Shown piece after piece: positions 63,872-64,000 of a stretch of 64,000 nt of DNA. A program made the position numbers and the translations under genes. Position 1 is the stretch's first letter, and every line of letters begins with the position of its first letter. The notes under the pieces are model-generated. The model made no database searches, had not been told where the DNA came from, and saw nothing but the letters and a program-made list of their open reading frames with translations. Source of the stretch: Verrucomicrobiia bacterium (GTDB lineage: Bacteria; Verrucomicrobiota; Verrucomicrobiia; Limisphaerales; UBA8199); NCBI GenBank assembly GCA_035946615.1, contig DASYZB010000132.1, positions 36,396-100,395 on the forward strand. The letters run 5' to 3'.

Positions 63872-64000
63872 TCAGCAAAATCTGTGGGTAAACTCATTGG
63901 GCTCGGGGAGCTTTCCTAGCGTGTGATACAGGGCAATTTCCATCGCATCGTAGGTGCGAAAGCCGTAGGACCGTCTGGTAGCCACTCGGATCTTGTTATT
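63872..64000 (-). CDS. ISL3-like transposase, C-terminal end (cut by window edge)
   Basis: The minus-strand frame, open at the window edge, ends IRVATRRSYGFRTYDAMEIA then LYHTLGKLPEPNEFTHRFC and stops at 63872. A sequence of this sort (Asn-x-Ile-Lys/Arg, then RRSYGFRT and LYHTLGKLPEP) closes many ISL3/IS204/IS1001-type transposases. The rest of the element is outside the window. The composition and family fit a second mobile element near the tRNA island. Confidence 0.7.
   Translation of the reverse strand, partial: NNKIRVATRRSYGFRTYDAMEIALYHTLGKLPEPNEFTHRFC

Overview
The window looks like a piece of a free-living Verrucomicrobiota chromosome, probably of the soil/freshwater Pedosphaera/Limisphaerales kind. 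This is inferred from gene content: Gram-negative outer-membrane proteins beside a WXG100/FtsK-type cluster, VCBS/FG-GAP surface proteins, Tat-exported sugar isomerase-like proteins, an operon holding a porin, a urea ABC transporter and urease, and many palindromic intergenic repeats. No rRNA or species marker is present, so the placement is tentative.

Layout. 1-11.8 kb: the 3' end of a giant repeat exoprotein gene (TpsA-like, 18 tandem 77-residue repeats) followed by its TpsB/ShlB-type outer-membrane transporter. 11.8-15.0 kb: a damaged signalling locus (broken STAS gene, a two-HisKA plus receiver protein, a receiver missing its N-terminus) next to a 1.5-kb insertion sequence. 15.1-17.3 kb: a sugar-nucleotide epimerase and a coiled-coil protein. 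17.4-29.5 kb, minus strand: one tightly packed set read as porin, urtABCDE, ureD, ureAB, ureC, ureF, ureG. It imports urea, breaks it down in the cytoplasm and assembles the nickel enzyme; there is no ureE, and UreG has a His-rich N-terminus. 30-37 kb: small regulators, threonine aldolase, a GGQ release-factor-like protein, chorismate synthase, prepilin peptidase, shikimate dehydrogenase, a thioredoxin remnant and a lipoprotein. 37.1-43.1 kb, minus strand: a compact type VII secretion-like operon (WXG100 protein, coiled-coil protein, short WXG100-like protein, EccC/FtsK-type ATPase) preceded by a rhomboid protease gene. 43-56 kb: exported and enzyme genes including a metallophosphatase, a B12/radical SAM protein, PilT, a TMTC-like membrane protein, a sugar isomerase-like protein, VCBS and fibronectin proteins and a dipeptide epimerase, separated by palindromic repeats.

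57.1-58.6 kb: a tRNA-Lys(CUU) gene whose 3' half is duplicated exactly (51 bp) 1,133 bp downstream. The two copies bracket a tiny island with one gene of unknown function, and a decayed excisionase-like HTH lies just outside. 58.6-64 kb: a VCBS-repeat protein, two uncharacterised genes behind a sigma-54-like promoter, a short in-frame duplication, and the end of an ISL3-like transposase gene cut by the window edge.

The most promising unusual units are the tRNA-bounded mini-island and the reduced type VII-like operon in a bacterium with an outer membrane.
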